A stretch of 64,000 nt of DNA from Rhynchopus sp. YZ270_cl-10 (lineage: Eukaryota > Euglenozoa > Diplonemea > Diplonemida > Diplonemidae). Within the stretch, counting starts at the first letter, position 1. Every line of letters starts with the position of its first letter. This document shows positions 1 to 10,979 of the stretch, piece by piece. The notes below the pieces were generated by a model. It was not told the origin of the DNA and did no database searches. It was given only the letters and a program-made list of their open reading frames with translations. The stretch lies in the NCBI GenBank assembly GCA_964035575.1, contig OZ037882.1:868001-932000 (forward strand). Direction: 5' to 3'. The position numbers and the translations under genes were made by a program.

Positions 1-2973
1 TCCGCCGTAGAGGCGAAGGCCTCCTCGGGGAAGACCGCATCATCGTCGACGCCGGCGACACTGGGGTCTACAATTTAATTTACAACCCACTCCGTTCCAC
101 CCCAGAAGGCGTTCCCAGCGACGGCCAGGTCTCATTCTTCAACGACGAATTAGGCGAGCATTGGTACGCCCTTAAGTTAACCGCCGACGAAGCAGAACCC
201 GAAGAACTCCCTGAAGCGCACTGCGAGCTTGGAAAGTCCAAACCAATTCAGATCACCCTCGAAAACCCTGTGGAGCAGGAGCTGTCTCTTGCGGTCACCG
301 TCTCCAATCCGCAAAACTTCACAATTTCTCCGGCAACGATGCTTACTTTAAAACCCTTTGGAAAAGCACACCCTGTGGTCACCTACATGCCCTCCGCGAT
401 AGCACAACGTCAAGAAGCCTTGGTAACATTTGTCCACCCGAAGTACGGGAAATGGGAGTACATTGTGAGAGGGAAGGGCGCGCCGCCGACTTTAATGGAG
501 CCTATCACGGTGACTGCGGTGGCTACCAGGTCGCAGCAGACTTCTATTGTGTTCCGGAATCCGTTCCCTTTGCCGCGCAGGTTTTTGATTTCGTTGAAGG
601 CTGATGGGGGTGGGGTGGAGCCAGAGGACTCTCCCTTTGAGTTGATGGTGCGGAGGAAGACTACTACGGTAGGACCGTTCTCGTCATTGACCCTTGCATT
701 GTCGTATTCTCCGACAATCATTGATGAAAGCCGTACCACAGTTGTCGTTCAAGCTGTTGGTGAAGGGGTGTCTGACGATCTGAAATGGGAATACCCGGTG
801 ATAGGCGTCGCAGAAGCTGTTCCACAAGATAATGTCTATCGATTCAGCACCAAATGCAGGTCGGAACTCAGCCAGACGGTCTCCCTCGCATTGCACAACC
901 TTGCGTTGACGGAAGATGAGAGGTTTACTCATGAAATTGTTTTCCCTGAAAGTCATCGTCATTTGAAAGCGATGCAGACCTCTATTGTGGTTCAAGCAGC
1001 CCATGATAAGCCTTCAGTGCAAGGAGATGTGGTGAAATTGGACTTTACAGTAGCGTTTACCCCGTTAAGGCCGTATCAAGGTGCGGTGGAGTTGTTGGTG
1101 AAGAAGAAGAGTGGTGGGATTTGGAGGTTTGAGATGCACTTTGAGGCGACACCGCCACCGCCGGATGATACGATTGTGATGCAGGCTGCGGTGGCGCAGC
1201 GTGGTGGGGTGGGGTTTGCGTTGTCGAACGTTTTCCCGGAGGAGCTGCCGTTCAAGGCGTATTTCACGTCGGACAGTGCGGCGGAGTTCACTGTGTCGCC
1301 GGCAAAGGGGATGCTTGCGCCGGCAGCGGTGCATCCGCACAGTACCGCGCCGACGCAGTTTGTGGTGTCCTTCTCCTCCTCGCAGTACGGCAAGACCCTC
1401 AACGGCATGCTAGTCATCGAGTCTGAGCTGATAGAGTGGCGCTATGATGTCAAGGGTATGTTCTTTGAGAGGCTTACGTTGCATCTTAATAAATCCAGGC
1501 ATATTGCTAAGTGCCGTTTCGCCGTTTTGCCTTTTTGGCCAAAATCACAAAAAAAAATTTTTTGAAAACGCCGTTTCGCCGTTTTGCCTTTTAAAAAAAC
1601 GCCGTTTTCAAAATTGGCGAAGCGCCGTTCCCCCCGAGAAAACGGCGTTTTCAACGCGACAAAACGCCGTTTCCTGCCGTCATTTTTTGAGAAAAAGGAT
1701 CTGGCAAAATCATAAAAGTAGCGTACCGTGCGCCTGCGGCGCAAGCTTACATCACACCCTTCCCATGCTGTAAAATAGTGCAATTTTAAGCGCGATTTTT
1801 GAAATGTTGCGTACCGTGGCTTCGCCAGGAACCTTTGGTTACCTGACTAACCTTTGGTTAGTCCATAGCCACCATTTCTTTTATAAATTTACTAAGGTTA
1901 CTGATAAGAAGGCGGACACCCACTACGGATTGCGGATCACCAGTGGCTGAAAGCTACCAAGGCACAGAGGAGGGAAGCTTTCCCGCAGAGAAGGGTTTGG
2001 GTGGTGTAGGTTGGCCGTGCATCACAAAATACCGAGAATATTTTTCGCTGAGTTTTCCGCACAGAAAAAAATGACTGCCTCACACAAAACCACCTTTTTG
2101 GTGGAGGCTAGGGGAGCTATATAATACCCTCTGTGGTTGGCAGGGAGGCGCGCGCGAAGCGCGCGACGACCGCTTTCAACGGGGGAAAATTTTTTTTGGC
2201 CTGGAAAAAAAAAAGTGTCGCCGTTTTGCTTTTTTCCACTTTCGGCAAAGTTAGCAATATGCCTGAATAAATCTTTTCGAACTTTTTTTTTTTGCCTTTT
2301 GTTTTGTGCTCAGCTAGCAGCCTGCCTTTAAGTTAAAAAGGAGGTCGGGTGTATTAATACAGAAAGTTATCAGTGAATGGTGTGGCCCGTTTTTGCGGTT
2401 TTTGGATGGCCCAAAGAATGGCCCAAAAGTGGGGTTTCAATCGATGGGCGGGCCGCACCATTTACAGTAAAGGTTTCCCCCCCTTTTTTGCTTTTGGTTT
2501 CTCTCCAGAGGAGGACTCACCCCAAAGGCTTTTTTTCACCACCTTTTCCATGGCATACCACAACATCAAGGGGCTATATTCTGCGCAAGAATTACCCCCA
2601 TTAGGCATCCAATCGCACAACACAACACAGGCACCCTTCCACGCTACCACGCACCGAACGCAGCAGCGAGCAAGGTTGACAACAGGTATGGTTGGTGATT
2701 TTCAAGGGGGGTTGAGCCATGGTGCGAGGTCTCAGCCAATCTAACGAAAATGGACCCAGCGGCGAATTCCCACAAATAAGAACCTTCCATGAAAAAACCC
2801 ATTCAAACCAACCCAACAGATTGCGACCAGAGGTGCAGGAAGCCTCACGCACGGCGTTGTCACGCAAGAAGGACTTTGTCAGGCAGAACCAACACCTCCC
2901 GACTGGGCCTCAAAGTGGCTACAGCAGTGCGAAGCCTCCACCGAACCGAGCACAGCAGCGTCTGCTGAAATAA
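1..2973 (+). CDS. CFAP47: CFAP47 (cilia- and flagella-associated protein 47), C-terminal part, two exons
   Basis: The reading frame is open from base 3, so the 5' part lies outside the window. Exon A runs to 1455, where a GTATGT donor follows in phase 1. The last exon ends at the TAA at 2971-2973. Its acceptor is either AG at 2727-2728, which restores a Gly codon (YDVKG then LSQ), or AG at 2715-2716; both keep frame. The protein shows repeated beta-sandwich (MSP/ASH-like) units ending in W-x-Y/F-x-V-x-G signatures (GKWEYIVRG, LKWEYPVIG, IEWRYDVKG) and a segment GGIWRFEMHFEATPPPPDD. Both fit my memory of the CFAP47 C-terminus, as does the basic tail with KKDFVRQN. CFAP47 belongs to the axoneme of motile cilia. 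The intron of about 1.26 kb holds a complete hAT-like element (1496-2265). The identity is firm; the acceptor choice is not. Confidence 0.85.
1496..2265. mobile_element. hAT-like non-autonomous element in the CFAP47 intron
   Basis: The ends are inverted copies of CAGGCATATTGCTAA (left 1496-1510, right 2251-2265). An exact 8-bp target duplication AATAAATC flanks it (1488-1495 and 2266-2273). The interior carries several CGCCGTTTTGCC-like repeats and the hairpin pair typical of these elements here (GCGTACCGT followed by GCGCCTGCGGCGC near 1720, and by GGCTTCGCC near 1807). A GC-rich palindrome lies near 2145-2170. There is no transposase frame, so it would need a partner in trans. It lies wholly inside the intron and leaves the splice sites alone. 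Confidence 0.85.
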
Positions 2974-3544
2974 TAAAAAAAGCCATTTTTTTCTTTTATC
3001 AAGTGCCCTGCGTCTGACGGTGTACGAGGTATTTGCACTTTTCAATAATACGGGAAGGACATAGTGCAATAACTTCTGAATTTATTTGAGCGAGTTTCGT
3101 CGAAAGAACAAAACAAAAAAAAAGTGGAGATATGCACAACTGTGGCAACACAACCGAGGCAAACTACACTGATCCAATAATTATACAACAAAGAATCAAA
3201 AATAAAAAAACCTGCAGCACATTGTCTTCTGGCAGGGTTTGCACAACAGTCGGTAAAATAGTCTTTTAACTTTAATGGTGCTTTCAGAAGTCGGTCGACG
3301 ACCTGTTAGCGTCAATATCGACCCCTCCCGGAGCACCATTTAATGTATCGTATGGTAAAGTTTTGCCCACACGACGATGTTCAAGTAAAACTCTATTTTA
3401 TTGTCAAGGTGACTGCTTAGGATCATCTGATAAGCTTTTCTCTTTATTGTTCTCCCCCCCCCTCCAGTGCCCTTGCGTCCGCTGATGAACGGTGAGGCGT
3501 TTGCACTTTCAACTTCTCTTTTTTTTTATTGCGTGTATGTGAGA
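2974..3544. repeat. 3' flank of CFAP47 with short interspersed motifs
   Basis: No gene is seen here. Two copies of a short motif family (GTGCCCTGCGTCCGCC, then GGTGAGGCGTTTGCAC) lie at about 3003-3045 and 3467-3515. A fragment of the hairpin family that ends in TTAGGATCATCT lies at 3402-3430. The first copy starts about 30 bases after the CFAP47 stop codon, as another copy does after the gene ending at 33424. Confidence 0.5.
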
Positions 3545-4177
3545 CAGGGTATTAGGGTGAAAATCCAAAATCCCGGAAAAAACTGGTTTTTCTGGTTTTC
3601 TCTCCTGGGCGGCAAAAACTAGTGTTTCTGGCGAAAACCTCCACCGTTGACGGACACAGTCACCCCTTTCGAGTTTTTCGGGGGTGGGGTCAGTGTCTTA
3701 TCCAGGAATCCGATTTCAAAATATTTTTCGGCGCTGCTGACCCAGGGTAGACATTGGGAACATAGGGACTGCATTTTTTTGCGGAGCAAAAAAATAATAT
3801 AAAATGGCGCCGCAGGCGAAAATTTTTTGAGGGTACGGTGTAAAAATCTAGCTTTTTACACCACAGAGCCACTCAAACGAACCCTTTTTTACGGAGCAAA
3901 AAATGAAAAATGGCGCCGCAGGCAAAAAAAAATCAAGGAACAGCCATTTCCCAAAGGCACTCCCGTGGTTCAACCACGGTTCTACCAGGCGGGGAAAAAA
4001 TGCGGGGAAAAAAATCGAGTCCGCCCTAATCTGGGGACGACATTTACAGAAAGGCCTGGTGAAAAGTGTCGGTTTTTTTCCCCCTCCAGATTTCTCTGTT
4101 TTTTTTTTTTTTTTGAAAACCAGTTTTTGGAAAAACTGGTTTTGAAAACCAGTTTTTTTAACCACCCTAATACCCTG
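3545..4177. mobile_element. hAT-like non-autonomous element
   Basis: Perfect 15-bp inverted ends CAGGGTATTAGGGTG (3545-3559 and 4163-4177) are flanked by the exact 8-bp duplication ATGTGAGA (3537-3544 and 4178-4185). Next to the ends are further inverted AACTGGTTTT repeats. The middle has two copies of a GGCGCCGCAGGC hairpin (near 3806 and 3911). There is no transposase. The perfect ends and target duplication suggest a fairly recent insertion. Confidence 0.9.
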
Positions 4178-4403
4178 ATGTGAGATGTGCGTGCACGAGG
4201 GGGCACGTTCATCTTTCAAGTTTTCTTTCTTTCCTTTTTCCTCTTTTTGTCCTTTTCTCAGTATTGTTTTTCAACGTTATGATGGTGTTGACGTTCCCCC
4301 CCATCAGGCTATGTATTGCGATGCTTGGGTTTATCAATGCAACACATTTTCTTTATACACTCACTTTACAGAGGAAAAACAAGCTCCCTGCAACAGGAGC
4401 GTG

Positions 4404-4405
<2 letters not shown>

Positions 4406-4434
<29 letters not shown>
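4406..4434 (+). repeat. poly(C) tract
   Basis: An uninterrupted run of about 29 C lies in the gene-free stretch 4178-5165. The rest of that stretch is pyrimidine-rich on the + strand, with a second C run near 4646. Nothing coding was found in it. On the - strand the G run could form a quadruplex. Length is prone to replication and sequencing error. Confidence 0.7.
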
Positions 4435-4436
<2 letters not shown>

Positions 4437-5165
4437 GATACCACCTTGGAAAAAAGATGTGTGTGTATGGTACATTAGACAGCGTGGTCGGTCTGATAGT
4501 ACCCCCGTAAAAACTTTGTAAATTTTTTTTGCAAAAGTTGGGTCGGGGGGGGTTTTTTTCACCCTTCACATTTGTACTGTGAACCCCTTTTTACCCTGTG
4601 AACACTTTGTGAGGCACAATTCCTCTAGTTTACTTTTCTTTAACCCCCCCCCACCCTCCCCCGAGGAAATTTCACCCTCTCAAACCCTTCTCACCATTTA
4701 CCCACCCTTTATCTCTACCTATCAGCCCCTCCCCCACCCAAAGTGCTTTCTTTCCAGTTACACAACAAAAAAAAAATTGAGTGATTTCTTTTAAAACTAT
4801 TTCTTATGATAACACATATCGGTCTTATTTTGAAAATAATAATAAAAAAAAAGTTCCCTCCTCTCTTTTCTCTTCCCCCTCATTCCCTTGATGTAGGACT
4901 ACAGAGAGAGGGACCCCCAACCGGACCCTGCGTCGACACATGACTTAATTAACCTTGCGTCTTCAAAGATCCTTTCCCCTATGCCATCTTGACCCTGACG
5001 AGTAGAAGCAGGGAGCAGGGCAATATATAACCCCACGAAATGGATGTCGGAGACCGCAATGGGACACCAGAAGGCTTTCCCCCCCAAACCTTTTATCTTA
5101 TACACACATTCAGAAGGTCAACACGAAGACAAAAGTTTTTTTTTGAGAGAGAAAAAAGACCGAAA

Positions 5166-5381
5166 ATGTTGAAGCGCAAAGGGACACGCATCGAGCTTGG
5201 TGATGCGAGCGACTACGCAGAGATCGATGAAGTCATCGCACAGCGCAACTGGCGGCAGAACGTGGCAGGGCGCGCCCCCATCGCGCTTGATGACGCAGCC
5301 CTGTGTGCCAGCTCTCCCTCCGAGTCGCTCCCGTCGGAACATATGATCACTTCGGTACCCGTCATCACCCGGGCCTCGTAA
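5166..5381 (+). CDS. CDC26: CDC26-like subunit (APC12) of the anaphase-promoting complex
   Basis: This 71-residue protein starts MLKRKGTRIELGDASDYAEI. Known CDC26 proteins start with MLRRKPTRLELK followed by an acidic stretch and a short helix, and this conserved N-terminus is what threads into the TPR groove of the APC6/Cdc16 subunit. The order M-L-[RK]-R-K-x-T-R-[IL]-E-L and the small size both match. The later part (helix with NWRQN, then a Ser-rich tail) is variable in the family. The chosen ATG is the only one that gives this N-terminus. The upstream frame is open but is not family-like. Role: stabilises APC/C, the mitotic ubiquitin ligase. The identity rests on a short motif. Confidence 0.75.
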   Translation: MLKRKGTRIELGDASDYAEIDEVIAQRNWRQNVAGRAPIALDDAALCASSPSESLPSEHMITSVPVITRAS

Positions 5382-6336
5382 CGCCGTCCTTCTGCAGCGT
5401 GGTACAGTGGAGGCAGTTTAGGTCTTAGCTATTCATTTATTCCGGTGAGTAGTCACAAAAGGGCGGCTGAGGTTCATCTTATGTAAGCATTTTTTACGGC
5501 CTCAAAAAGAGGGTTTCCTCTTCACTGCCAAGGTAGTTGTAGTGGGAGCGTATTGCAGTAATAAAAAATATCTAAAACCACGAAAACGCATAGTTGGGGG
5601 GACCACCTCGGGTCATTGTACCAAAGGTACACTGTCATGAGAGGGCTGCTGTATTTCAAGTCAACCTTTTTTTTGCGGCATACTGCAATAGTGATGGGCA
5701 GAGGAAGTATGATTGCGGGCGTAGGAAACTATGAAAACTTTAAAAAAAAAAAAACAAAAGGAAAAAGAGGGAAGAGGAGGAATGTGTGTGTGTGTGTGTG
5801 TGTGTGTGTGTTCCACACCCACCCCCCTCGCGGAGACTGCAGAAGAGGAAGACTGCGTTATTTGGCGCGTTTCTGTTCTTCAAGAAGTCTTCAAGAAAAA
5901 GGTTTGTGTTCATCTTCATGGGAGGGGTCTTTAGAGAAATAGATTTGATAGAGTGGGGGGGGAAATATGATGGAGGATACTTGTTCCTGTGCTAAGTAAA
6001 GGCTTGCATCGTACAGTGGGTCAGTCGGAGGTGTGCATCAGCACCTACCATTTCTTCGATGGGGGTGTCCGACACTGCAAGATCTCAAAAAATAAAGCAA
6101 AAAAAAAAAAAAAAATGTGTCCAACTTTTTTTATATCAGATGTAAACCACGAAATGGGTGTAGGACTGCATGGTGTGGGTGCCCACCCCCCCCGGTACAG
6201 CCGGTCATTGTACCAAAGTACACTGTCACGAGAGTGCTTGTATTTCAAGTCAACTTTTTTTTTTGGAAAACATTTGCGCGGCAAAACATCCTGTCCCCAC
6301 AAAACAAACAGACAAACAGAGTTACACCCCCTGAAC
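5382..6336. repeat. gene-free region with interspersed motifs upstream of the WD40 array
   Basis: It holds part of the hairpin family (near 5465-5490) and two copies of the ~120-bp interspersed repeat (5591-5672 and 6134-6255, key strings GTACAGCCGGTCATTGTACC and GAGAGGGCTTTGTATTTCAA with variants). A (GT)n run lies at about 5782-5811. A motif GCATCGTACAGTGGGTCAGT at 6006 recurs at about 33800. The last ~80 bases before 6337 match the conserved 5' flank of the other array genes. Confidence 0.55.
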
Positions 6337-7410
6337 ATGGACATCACAGGACACTTCGAGTCTGCAAGCTGTGTGATAGAAGTGGATGGGAGTGCCACCC
6401 TTGCACAGGTGAAGGGGAAACTTCTTGCGGAGCTTGGAGTGCCACATGCTCGGCATGTTGGTGTGCGGATGAGAGGCGGTGGCGACATCGGCAACGAGGA
6501 CTTGCGCATCTGCGACACGGAGATGGATGAGGGATGTGCCGTTGAGCTGTACTGCACTGGTGCCAACATCACTCCTGGGGTGCTTCCAGACACGGAAGAG
6601 GGATACGGCCTCACACTCTCCCCGTGTGATCGGTACCTTGCAGTGATGCGTCGCCAGAATGGTGTGTCCATCTTCGACATGGAAACACACGAGCGTCTGT
6701 GCAGCTTCCCTTGCGAGTATATTTATACCCCATCCTTCTCGCCGTGCAGTGAGTGGATCTCTTCCGTCAACAGGAACACGCGGTGTGCTGAAGTTCATAA
6801 CGTGAAGACAGGTGCTTTGGAGCACTCTTTTCGTAAGGCGGGTAAGGCGACGGCATGGTCACCCTGTGGGACAAAGCTGTTGTCGTGGCACCACGGTTTG
6901 CAGGTGTGGGACATTGCAACAGGCGTTGTTGTGCAAAAATGGGACCACATTGTGGGGGGCGACTACGTAACGGTTGTGACGGGCGACAGGGTGGCGGTGT
7001 GTCGGGACCGCAGCGATCAACTCACCCTTTGGGACTACACGACAGGGGTGGAGGTGCTTGCTCTGACATGCCCTGCTGATGTTTATTATGTGGCGATGTC
7101 ACCAAACGAGCGTTTCATTGCAGCGTGTTGCAAAAAATGTGTGCGTGTCTGGAACATTGAAACAGGTGAACGTGTATTTGAAGAACTCTCAGAAGAGGGC
7201 TGGTGGGAAGTTGCTGTGTCCAACGACGTTGTTGCTGCCTATTCTGCAAAGACCGACATGTCTTCATTGTGGGTGTGGTCGATTTCAACAGGGGAACAAC
7301 TGTTGTGTCGTGACTTTGAGAACTCCGGTTCTATTGGTGTTGCAATCAGCAGCTGTGGTGGTGTGGCGATGTGCCCTGCTGATACTGGTGTTCAAATTAT
7401 GAACATCTGA
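6337..7410 (+). CDS. ubiquitin-like/WD40 propeller protein, array copy 1
   Basis: 357 residues. Residues 1-76 form a ubiquitin-like beta-grasp module (MDITGHFESASCVIEVDGSA, then ATLAQVK and a helix). Residues ~85-357 read as seven WD40 blades, with SPCDRYLAV, LQVWDIATG, LTLWDYTTG, VRVWNIETG and WVWSISTGE marking blade strands. WD40 propellers are binding scaffolds; the ligand here is unknown. A long frame extends 5' of the chosen ATG, but that extension is absent from the six sister genes, so I start at MDITGHF. Copy-specific features are FRKAG before blade 3, VVQKWDHI, WWEVAVS in blade 6 and AMCPADTG in blade 7. There are no signal peptide and no introns, so a cytosolic or nuclear location is likely. 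Confidence 0.85.
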   Translation: MDITGHFESASCVIEVDGSATLAQVKGKLLAELGVPHARHVGVRMRGGGDIGNEDLRICDTEMDEGCAVELYCTGANITPGVLPDTEEGYGLTLSPCDRYLAVMRRQNGVSIFDMETHERLCSFPCEYIYTPSFSPCSEWISSVNRNTRCAEVHNVKTGALEHSFRKAGKATAWSPCGTKLLSWHHGLQVWDIATGVVVQKWDHIVGGDYVTVVTGDRVAVCRDRSDQLTLWDYTTGVEVLALTCPADVYYVAMSPNERFIAACCKKCVRVWNIETGERVFEELSEEGWWEVAVSNDVVAAYSAKTDMSSLWVWSISTGEQLLCRDFENSGSIGVAISSCGGVAMCPADTGVQIMNI

Positions 7411-7881
7411 CACAACTTGAACCACCACCTTTAACCCATTTTCCACAACGGAAAGGTGCGATCTAGTTTTGCTTCCCTTTTTCCTGCACCTAGCCTGGGT
7501 AGCTCCACGCAGGAAGATACGTAAAGATAGATGCACACAAACACAGAACCAAACCAAGACAGAGAGATCCAACCATTTCTTCACAAAGTTCTCACCCCAC
7601 CACCCCCTATCCCACGGTGGAGTAAATGCATGACTTGTGGTTTCACCTTTTTCAGTTGGCTTACAACAATGCCCACTACCACAAAGAAAACCACAAATTT
7701 ACTTCGCCGTCGTTTACAATTTTTGATTTGTGCGAGTATGCATTGCGTCTGAAAATGAAGGATTCTTTCTTCAGTTGCCATAGGTCATACCGTTTTCCTC
7801 TTGGCTTACGTTTCTTTTTGAAATCATTTGCTATGCAAAACACCCTGTCCCCACAAAACAAACAGAGTTACACCCCTGAAC

Positions 7882-8955
7882 ATGGACATCACAGGACACT
7901 TCGAGTCTGCAAGCTGTGTGATAGAAGTGGATGGGAGCGCCACCCTTGCACAGGTGAAGGAGAAACTTCTTGCGGAGCTTGGCGTGCCACATCCTCGGCA
8001 TGTTGGTGTGCGTATGAGGGGTGGTGGCGACGTCGGCAACGAGGACTTGCGCATCTGCGACACTGAGATGGATGAGGGATGTGCCGTTGAGCTGTACTGC
8101 ACTGGTGCCAACGTCACTCCTGGGGTGCTTCCAGACACGGAAGAGGCATACGCCATCACACTCTCCCCGTGTGATCGGTACCTTGCAGTGATGCATCGCG
8201 AGAATGGTGTGTCCATCTTCGACATGGAAACACATGAGCGTCTGTGCAGCTTCCCTTGCGAGTATATTTATACCCCATCCTTCTCGCCGTGCAGTGAATG
8301 GATCTCTTCCGCCAACAGGGACACGCAGTGTGCTGAAGTTCATAACGTGAAGACAGGTGCTTTGGAGCACTCGTTTGGCGAGTCGGGTAAGGCGACGGCA
8401 TGGTCACCCTGTGGAACAAAGCTGTTGTCGTGGCACAACGGTTTGCAGGTGTGGGACATTGCAACAGGTGTTGTTGTGCATGAATGGGACCACATTGTGG
8501 GGGGCGAATACGTCATGGTTGTGACGGGCGACAGGGTGGCGGTGTGTCGGGACCGCAGCGATCAACTCACCCTTTGGGACTACACGACAGGGGTGGAGGT
8601 GCTTACTCTGACATGCCCGGTTGTCGTAACGTTTGTGTCACTGCCACAAAACGAGCGTTTCATTGCAGCGTGTTGCAACAAATATGTGCGTGTCTGGAAC
8701 GTTGAAACAGGTGAACGTGTATTTGAAGACGTCTCAGAAGAGCGCTGGTGTGATGTTGCTTTGTCCAACGACGTTGTTGCTGCCTATTCTTCCACGTCAG
8801 ACAACTCTTCATTGAGGGTGTGGTCCATTTCAACAGGGGAACAACTGTTGTGTCGTGACTTGGAGAACTCCGGTTCTTACGGTCTTGCAATCAGCAGCTG
8901 TGGTGGTGTGGTGATGTACGCTGGTGATAATGGTGTTCAAATTATGAACATCTGA
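7882..8955 (+). CDS. ubiquitin-like/WD40 propeller protein, array copy 2
   Basis: 357 residues, same plan as its neighbours: ubiquitin-like 1-76, then seven blades. The spacer from the stop of copy 1 (470 bases) is itself homologous to the other array spacers, so the duplicated unit is gene plus flanks, about 1.55 kb. The start is fixed by conservation of the preceding CTGAAC and the MDITGHF start. Distinct residues: HPRHV and DVGNE in the first module, ANVTPG in the linker, and CPVVVTFVSLPQNERF at the start of blade 5, where the sisters have AMSPNERF or ALSPNERF. Also SEERW in blade 6 and RDLENSGSYG before blade 7. Confidence 0.85.
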   Translation: MDITGHFESASCVIEVDGSATLAQVKEKLLAELGVPHPRHVGVRMRGGGDVGNEDLRICDTEMDEGCAVELYCTGANVTPGVLPDTEEAYAITLSPCDRYLAVMHRENGVSIFDMETHERLCSFPCEYIYTPSFSPCSEWISSANRDTQCAEVHNVKTGALEHSFGESGKATAWSPCGTKLLSWHNGLQVWDIATGVVVHEWDHIVGGEYVMVVTGDRVAVCRDRSDQLTLWDYTTGVEVLTLTCPVVVTFVSLPQNERFIAACCNKYVRVWNVETGERVFEDVSEERWCDVALSNDVVAAYSSTSDNSSLRVWSISTGEQLLCRDLENSGSYGLAISSCGGVVMYAGDNGVQIMNI

Positions 8956-9432
8956 CACAACTTGAACCACCTGTCTTGAACCCCTTTTCCACAACGGAGA
9001 GGTGCGATCTAGTTTTGCTTCCCTTTTTCCTGCACCTAGCCTGGGTAGCTCCACGCAGGAAGATACGCAAAGATAGATGCACATGTCTCAAAAACACAGA
9101 ACCAAACCAAAACAGAGAGATCCAACCATTATTCACAAATTCTCACCCCCACCACCCCCTATCCCACGGTGGAGTAAATGCATGACTTTGTGGTTTCACC
9201 TTTTTCAGTTGGCTTACAACAATGCCCACGACCACAAGGTAAACCACAAATTTTCTTCACTGTTTACAATTTTTGATTTTGTGCGAGTATGCATTGCGTC
9301 TGAAAATGAAGGATCGTTCCTCAGTTGCCATGGGTCTTACCGTTTTCCTCTTGGCTTACGTTTCTTTTTGAAATCGTTTGCTCCGCAAAACACCCTGTCC
9401 GCACAAAACAAACAGAGTTACACCCCCTGAAC

Positions 9433-10506
9433 ATGGACATCACAGGACACTTCGAGTCTGCAAGCTGTGTGATAGAAGTGGATGGGAGTGCCACCCTTGC
9501 ACAGGTGAAGGGGAAACTTCTTGCGGAGCTTGGAGTGCCACATGCTCGGCATGTTGGTGTGCGGATGAAGGGTGGTGGCGACATCGGCAACGAGGACTTG
9601 CGCATCTGCGACACGGAGATGGGTGAGGGATGTGCCGTTGAGCTGTACTGCACTGGTGCCAACATCACTCCTGGGGTACTTCCAGACTCGGAAGATGGAT
9701 ACGTCCTCACACTCTCCCCGTGTGATCGGTACCTTGCAGTGATGCATCGCGAGAATGGTGTGTCCATCTTCGACACGGAAACACACGAGCGTCTGTGCAG
9801 CTTCCCTTGCGAGTATGTTTATGCCGCTTCGTTCTCGCCGTGCAGTGAATGGATCTCTTCCGTCAACAGGGACACGCAGTGTGCTGAAGTTCATAACGTG
9901 AAGACAGGTGCTTTGGAGCACTCCTTTGGCGAGTCGGGTAAGGCGACGGCATGGTCACCCTGTGGGACAAAGCTGTTGTCGTGGTGCAACGGTTTGCAGG
10001 TGTGGGACATTGCAACAGGTGTTGTTGTGCATGAATGGGACCACATTGTGGGGGGCGAATTCGTCACGGTTGTGACGGGCGACAGGGTGGCGGTGTGCCG
10101 GGATAGCAGCCATCAACTCACCCTTTGGGACTACACGACAGGGGTGGAGGTGCTTGTTCTAACATACCCTGCTGATGTTCATTATGTGGCGCTGTCACCA
10201 AACGAGCGTTTCATTGCAGCGTGTTGCAACAAATATGTGCGTGTCTGGAACGTTGAAACAGGTGAACGTGTATTTGAAGACGTCTCAGAAGAGGGCTGGT
10301 GTGATGTTGCTTTGTCCAACGACGTTGTTGCTGCTTACTCTTCCACTACATACAACTCTTCACTGGGTGTGTGGTCGATTTCAACAGGGGAACAACTGTT
10401 GTGTCGTGACTTTGAGATCTCCACTTCTTTCGGTGTTGCAATCAGCAGCTGTGGTGGTGTGGTGATGTACGCTAGGGCTAAGGGTGTTGAAATTATGAAC
10501 ATCTGA
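9433..10506 (+). CDS. ubiquitin-like/WD40 propeller protein, array copy 3
   Basis: 357 residues, intact. It shares with copy 4 the blade-2 strand YAASFSP, the blade-6 STT-NNSSL/YNSSL segment and the C-terminus RAKGVEIMNI. It shares with copies 5 and 6 the SWCNGLQ form of blade 3, where copies 2, 4 and 7 have SWHNGLQ. Its own changes are MGEGCAV in the first module, DSEDGYVLTL in blade 1 and CRDSSHQ in blade 4. The mosaic sharing suggests gene conversion between copies. The 3' flank has a shortened spacer start also seen after copy 4. Confidence 0.85.
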   Translation: MDITGHFESASCVIEVDGSATLAQVKGKLLAELGVPHARHVGVRMKGGGDIGNEDLRICDTEMGEGCAVELYCTGANITPGVLPDSEDGYVLTLSPCDRYLAVMHRENGVSIFDTETHERLCSFPCEYVYAASFSPCSEWISSVNRDTQCAEVHNVKTGALEHSFGESGKATAWSPCGTKLLSWCNGLQVWDIATGVVVHEWDHIVGGEFVTVVTGDRVAVCRDSSHQLTLWDYTTGVEVLVLTYPADVHYVALSPNERFIAACCNKYVRVWNVETGERVFEDVSEEGWCDVALSNDVVAAYSSTTYNSSLGVWSISTGEQLLCRDFEISTSFGVAISSCGGVVMYARAKGVEIMNI

Positions 10507-10979
10507 CACAACGTTAACCATCCCATTTTCTACAACGGAAAGGTGCGATCTAGTTTTGCTTCCCTTTTTCCCGCACCTAGCCTGGGTAGCTCCACGCAGG
10601 AAGATACGCGAAGATAGATGCACATATCTCAAAAACATAGAACCAAAGCAAAACAGAGAGATCCAACCATTTTTCACAAAGTTCTCACCCCCACCACCCC
10701 CTATCCCACGGTGAAGGAAATGCATGACTTGTGGTTTCACCTTTTTCAGTTAGCTTACAACAGTGCCCACGACCACAAGGAAAACCACAAATTTACTTCG
10801 CCGTCATTTACAAATTTTGATTTGTGCGAGTATGCATTGCGTCTGAACATGAAGCATTCGTGCCTCAGTTGCCCTGAGTCTTACCGTTTTCCTCCCTTGG
10901 CTTACTTTTTTTTTTTGAAATCATTTGCTCGGCAAAACACCCTGTCCCCACAAAACAAAGAGAGTTACACCCCCTGAAC

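Noticed and set aside
2137-2744. Small genes between the CFAP47 exons
   Set aside because: The frames lie in the intron and its transposon, with no family resemblance; the last one only overlaps an alternative splice acceptor.
5989-6336. N-terminal extension of WD40 copy 1
   Set aside because: The open frame covers interspersed repeats and an A run, and none of the six sister genes has it. The conserved start is at 6337.
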